From assembly GCF_028290435.1 (NCBI RefSeq), contig NZ_JAQGJV010000015.1:62001-126000 (forward strand): a DNA stretch of 64,000 nucleotides. Direction: 5' to 3'. This DNA comes from Devosia sp. (GTDB lineage: Bacteria > Pseudomonadota > Alphaproteobacteria > Rhizobiales > Devosiaceae). The notes below the pieces were generated by a model. That model ran no database searches, was not told the origin of the DNA, and saw nothing but the letters and a program-made list of their open reading frames with translations. Made by a program: the position numbers and the translations under genes. Within the stretch, counting starts at the first letter, position 1, and every line of letters starts with the position of its first letter. This document shows, in pieces, positions 61,728 through 64,000 of the stretch.

Positions 61728-63025
61728 AGTCGGTTGGCCATGGCCTTGGCGGGCGCAGGGATGTCCAGCTTCTCGGTGGTTTCCAGCAAGGTCATGATGT
61801 CATCGACGCGGTTGAGATAGCGCGTTTCCATGGCGAAATTGAAGGTGACGTATTTCCGGCCGGGCACGAAGGTGCACAGGTTCGCGCTGGGATGGAAGGA
61901 GCCGACATAGACCGGCTCCACCAGATTGCGCGTCATGTTGCCATACATGCGATGCGGCGGCACCAGCGTCAGCACCACGTCCATGGTACCATTATAGTGG
62001 AAGAACTTGTCGCCGTAGAGGAAGGGCAAGACCCTGGAAATCTTGCGGTGCAGGGCAAACATGCCCATCAGGATGAACTGGAAGGTGGTGGTGTCCTTCT
62101 GCTCGATTTCGGTCAGCGTCTGGTCGATGGAGCGGACGTAGTCGAGGAAATTGGGCTGCACCTTGAACTTGGCGTCGAGCGCACGGACGCGGAACATGTC
62201 GTCATCGGCCTCGGTGCGGGTCGAATGATCCAGCATGGTATAGGCCGCGGTGATGACGGCGGCTTCGGGGCCCTTTTCGGCGACGTTGAGCGCCTGGGTG
62301 ATGAGGCCGAACATCAGGGAGCGCTGCCGCACGCCGATGCGGTTGGCTAAATCGCGCAGGCGGCTGCGTTCGATCGCCAGCGAGCGGAAGCCGAGTTCCT
62401 TGGGCGTCAGCGGTTTGGAATTGGACAGGTAGAGCTGGACCAGCGCGCCGATGACCGAGCCGATGGCAAGGCCGAAGCGACGCTTGAACGGTAGTTTGGC
62501 CTTGGGCGCGGGCGCGGTGATGCCACGGGCAATCGACTGCGACCGGCTGAGCAGCGACGAGTCATTGCCTTCGAGCAGCGCATGGCTGGAACGCACCAGC
62601 ACCATCGAGGCATGGCCGTTTTCATCGGGTCCACCGCGGCGGGTGATGGCATAGACCCGGAACAGCGGCAAATCCCTGTGCTCGAAAATATCGAGGCCCT
62701 TGCCGAGCCATTTGTCGGGATAGCCCTCGAAATCATCGACCTCGCTGACCGTGGTGATGGCGTCGAGCATATGCTGGGGAAAGGGCTGGCCCGGCAGGGC
62801 GCCGACGAAGCCATGGGTGAGCTGGGGCGCCAGCGAAACCATTTCGGCGACGAAGTTCAGCAGGATTTCTTTGTCGATCGCAGTCCTGGAGAAGGCGGTG
62901 AAATAGACAGTGTTCTTGGAATTGACGAGAAACCACTGGAAATTGGTGAACAGCGCCTGTGGGTTCTTTCGCACCGCAACAGCGGCTCGAAGCAGCGCCT
63001 CGTCTTGTTCAACCGCCGTATTCAT
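61724..63025 (-). CDS. Acyltransferase-like protein with condensation-type fold
   Basis: A ~433-residue protein resembling the wax-ester synthase/condensation fold: the HALLEGNDSSLLS segment corresponds to the HHxxxDG catalytic motif, with Glu in place of Asp. A hydrophobic region, GLAIGSVIGALVQLYLS, lies mid-protein, and CTFVPGRKYVTFNFAMETRY is near the C-terminus. It may transfer acyl groups to a lipid or alcohol. ATG 63025 is next to a G-run; TTG 63043 with GGGGGAAG upstream is possible. The function is tentative. Confidence 0.6.
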   Translation of the reverse strand: MNTAVEQDEALLRAAVAVRKNPQALFTNFQWFLVNSKNTVYFTAFSRTAIDKEILLNFVAEMVSLAPQLTHGFVGALPGQPFPQHMLDAITTVSEVDDFEGYPDKWLGKGLDIFEHRDLPLFRVYAITRRGGPDENGHASMVLVRSSHALLEGNDSSLLSRSQSIARGITAPAPKAKLPFKRRFGLAIGSVIGALVQLYLSNSKPLTPKELGFRSLAIERSRLRDLANRIGVRQRSLMFGLITQALNVAEKGPEAAVITAAYTMLDHSTRTEADDDMFRVRALDAKFKVQPNFLDYVRSIDQTLTEIEQKDTTTFQFILMGMFALHRKISRVLPFLYGDKFFHYNGTMDVVLTLVPPHRMYGNMTRNLVEPVYVGSFHPSANLCTFVPGRKYVTFNFAMETRYLNRVDDIMTLLETTEKLDIPAPAKAMANRL

Positions 63026-63378
63026 CCCCCCTAAACGCTCCAATTGCTTCCCCCATCAGCCTTGTTGCTGTTGAAGTTATAGCGACACCCAATGAGAAAC
63101 GGCAATCGTCCACATATTGCGCAGTTAATCGCGTTCTACCTTTGCCCGGTTAAAGGCAACCTGAACGGCGCCCGCTCGTCACTAATCCGCGTCCGGGGCT
63201 TCGCGAGTTCTTGGCAGCGCGCCGGCAGCACTTTATAACGTCTCCAAACTGCGGCGTATGCGACGCGCGGCGAATTGACCTATGTCAATGCCGGGCCGAC
63301 AAAATTAGGCTCGCCTATGTTGCAAGACCCAGACGGTTTATCCGACCGGGCCGCGGCCGAGTGTTGAGGACTAAGCTG
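63026..63378. other. Intergenic region upstream of hemA
   Basis: About 350 bases with no gene. It contains the FNR/FixK-type box (separate entry) about 90 bases before the hemA start and must carry the hemA promoter. Nothing else recognisable. Confidence 0.6.
63275..63288. promoter_or_regulatory. FNR/FixK-type box
   Basis: TTGAC-CTAT-GTCAA is a perfect match to the TTGAY-N4-RTCAA consensus. It lies 91 bases upstream of the hemA start codon, a place suitable for activation at low oxygen. Confidence 0.75.
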
Positions 63379-64000
63379 ATGGATTATCGCGGCATTTTCG
63401 AAGATGCAGTGGACACGCTGCGGCAGGAAAAGCGCTATCGCGTGTTTGCCGACCTGGAGCGCATTGCCGGGCGCTTCCCCCGAGCGGTCTATCGCGACGA
63501 GTCGGATAATGCGCGCGAGATCACCATCTGGTGCTCCAACGACTATCTGGGCATGGGCCAGCACGAAAAGGTGATCACCGCCATGCAGGAGACCGCGGGC
63601 CGCCTTGGCGTCGGCTCCGGCGGCACGCGCAATATTTCGGGCACCAACCGTCCGCTGGTCGAGCTGGAGCGTTCGCTCGCCGATCTGCACCGCAAGGAAG
63701 GCGCGCTGGTCTTCACGTCCGGCTTCGTCTCCAACGAGGCAGCCATTGCGACCATTGCGCGGCTCTTGCCCGATTGCATCATCTTCTCAGACCAGCTCAA
63801 TCACGCCTCGATGATCCAGGGCGTGCGCCAGTCGGGCATGACCAAGACCATTTTCCGCCACAACGACGTAGCGCATCTGCGCGAGCTGCTGGCCGCCACT
63901 GATCGCAAGCGGCCCAAGCTGATCTGCTTTGAATCGGTGTATTCGATGGATGGCGATATCGCCCCGATCAAGGAAATCTGCGACCTGGCCGAGGAATTCG
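63379..64000 (+). CDS. hemA: 5-aminolevulinate synthase (partial, cut by window end)
   Basis: The first 207 residues of a PLP enzyme that condenses glycine and succinyl-CoA, the first step of haem synthesis in alphaproteobacteria. Signatures: MDYRGIFEDAVDTLRQEKRYRVFADLER, WCSNDYLGMGQH, GVGSGGTRNISGTNRPLVELE and FESVYSMDGDIAPI. The PLP-binding Lys is beyond the window. ATG 63379 fits the family start. An FNR-type box lies upstream. Confidence 0.96.
   Translation, partial: MDYRGIFEDAVDTLRQEKRYRVFADLERIAGRFPRAVYRDESDNAREITIWCSNDYLGMGQHEKVITAMQETAGRLGVGSGGTRNISGTNRPLVELERSLADLHRKEGALVFTSGFVSNEAAIATIARLLPDCIIFSDQLNHASMIQGVRQSGMTKTIFRHNDVAHLRELLAATDRKRPKLICFESVYSMDGDIAPIKEICDLAEEF

Overview
The window looks like a chromosomal segment of a high-GC alphaproteobacterium of the Hyphomicrobiales (Rhizobiales) type, possibly Devosia-like. 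This rests on DivK and PleD side by side, a DUF3572 protein, the rnr-DUF983-rpmG cluster, a 5-aminolevulinate synthase hemA and alphaproteobacterial palindromic repeats. The genus is inference only.

Layout. 0-13.2 kb is core chromosome: a desaturase/SDR fusion cut by the left edge, a FemAB/GNAT-type protein, a glycerophosphodiester phosphodiesterase, RidA, DNA polymerase IV, DUF3572, DivK, PleD, ribosomal protein L33, DUF983, RNase R and MurA. A non-coding block at 6.9-7.36 kb holds two strong adjacent hairpins. A tRNA-Thr(GGT) gene at 13.25 kb is the attachment site of a ~23.6-kb integrative element (13280-36887). The element is bounded by 47-bp direct repeats: attL is the 3' part of the intact tRNA, and attR is a detached copy of that tRNA end.

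The island is visibly more AT-rich than its flanks and reads as a defence island. In order it holds: a tyrosine integrase; a RecQ helicase fused to a phosphoribosyltransferase, overlapping a DprA-like gene (ShosTA-like); a small second tyrosine recombinase; an ApeA-like HEPN protein; a Gabija-like GajA/GajB pair; an ABC-three-component (ABC-3C) system whose DUF3732 ATPase carries an in-frame UAA just after Walker A; a small AAA ATPase operon; mobile-element hypotheticals; a PD-(D/E)XK protein with an XRE regulator; two FG-GAP/secreted-type genes; and a MazF-type toxin-antitoxin pair beside attR. Two related palindromes (about 18.94 and 28.66 kb) bracket the HEPN, Gabija and ABC-3C block.

36.9-64 kb is chromosome again. 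First come a degenerate site-2-protease-like membrane protein and a PQQ-alcohol-dehydrogenase cluster (dehydrogenase, cytochrome c, two periplasmic binding proteins, ABC exporter). Next is a carbohydrate-type catabolic regulon (44.0-56.0 kb): an ABC importer, an APH-fold kinase, an enolase paralogue lacking key residues, two SDRs, an RpiR regulator, an atypical mandelate-racemase-type protein, a SnoaL-RidA fusion and a creatininase-family hydrolase. Repeated GTAGTTTTGC-like sites in both control regions suggest joint RpiR control. The segment ends with envelope and stress genes (PRC-barrel, L,D-transpeptidase, OmpA-like lipoprotein), an SDR, an EEP hydrolase, an acyltransferase-like protein, and hemA (cut by the right edge), which is preceded by a perfect FNR/FixK-type box.
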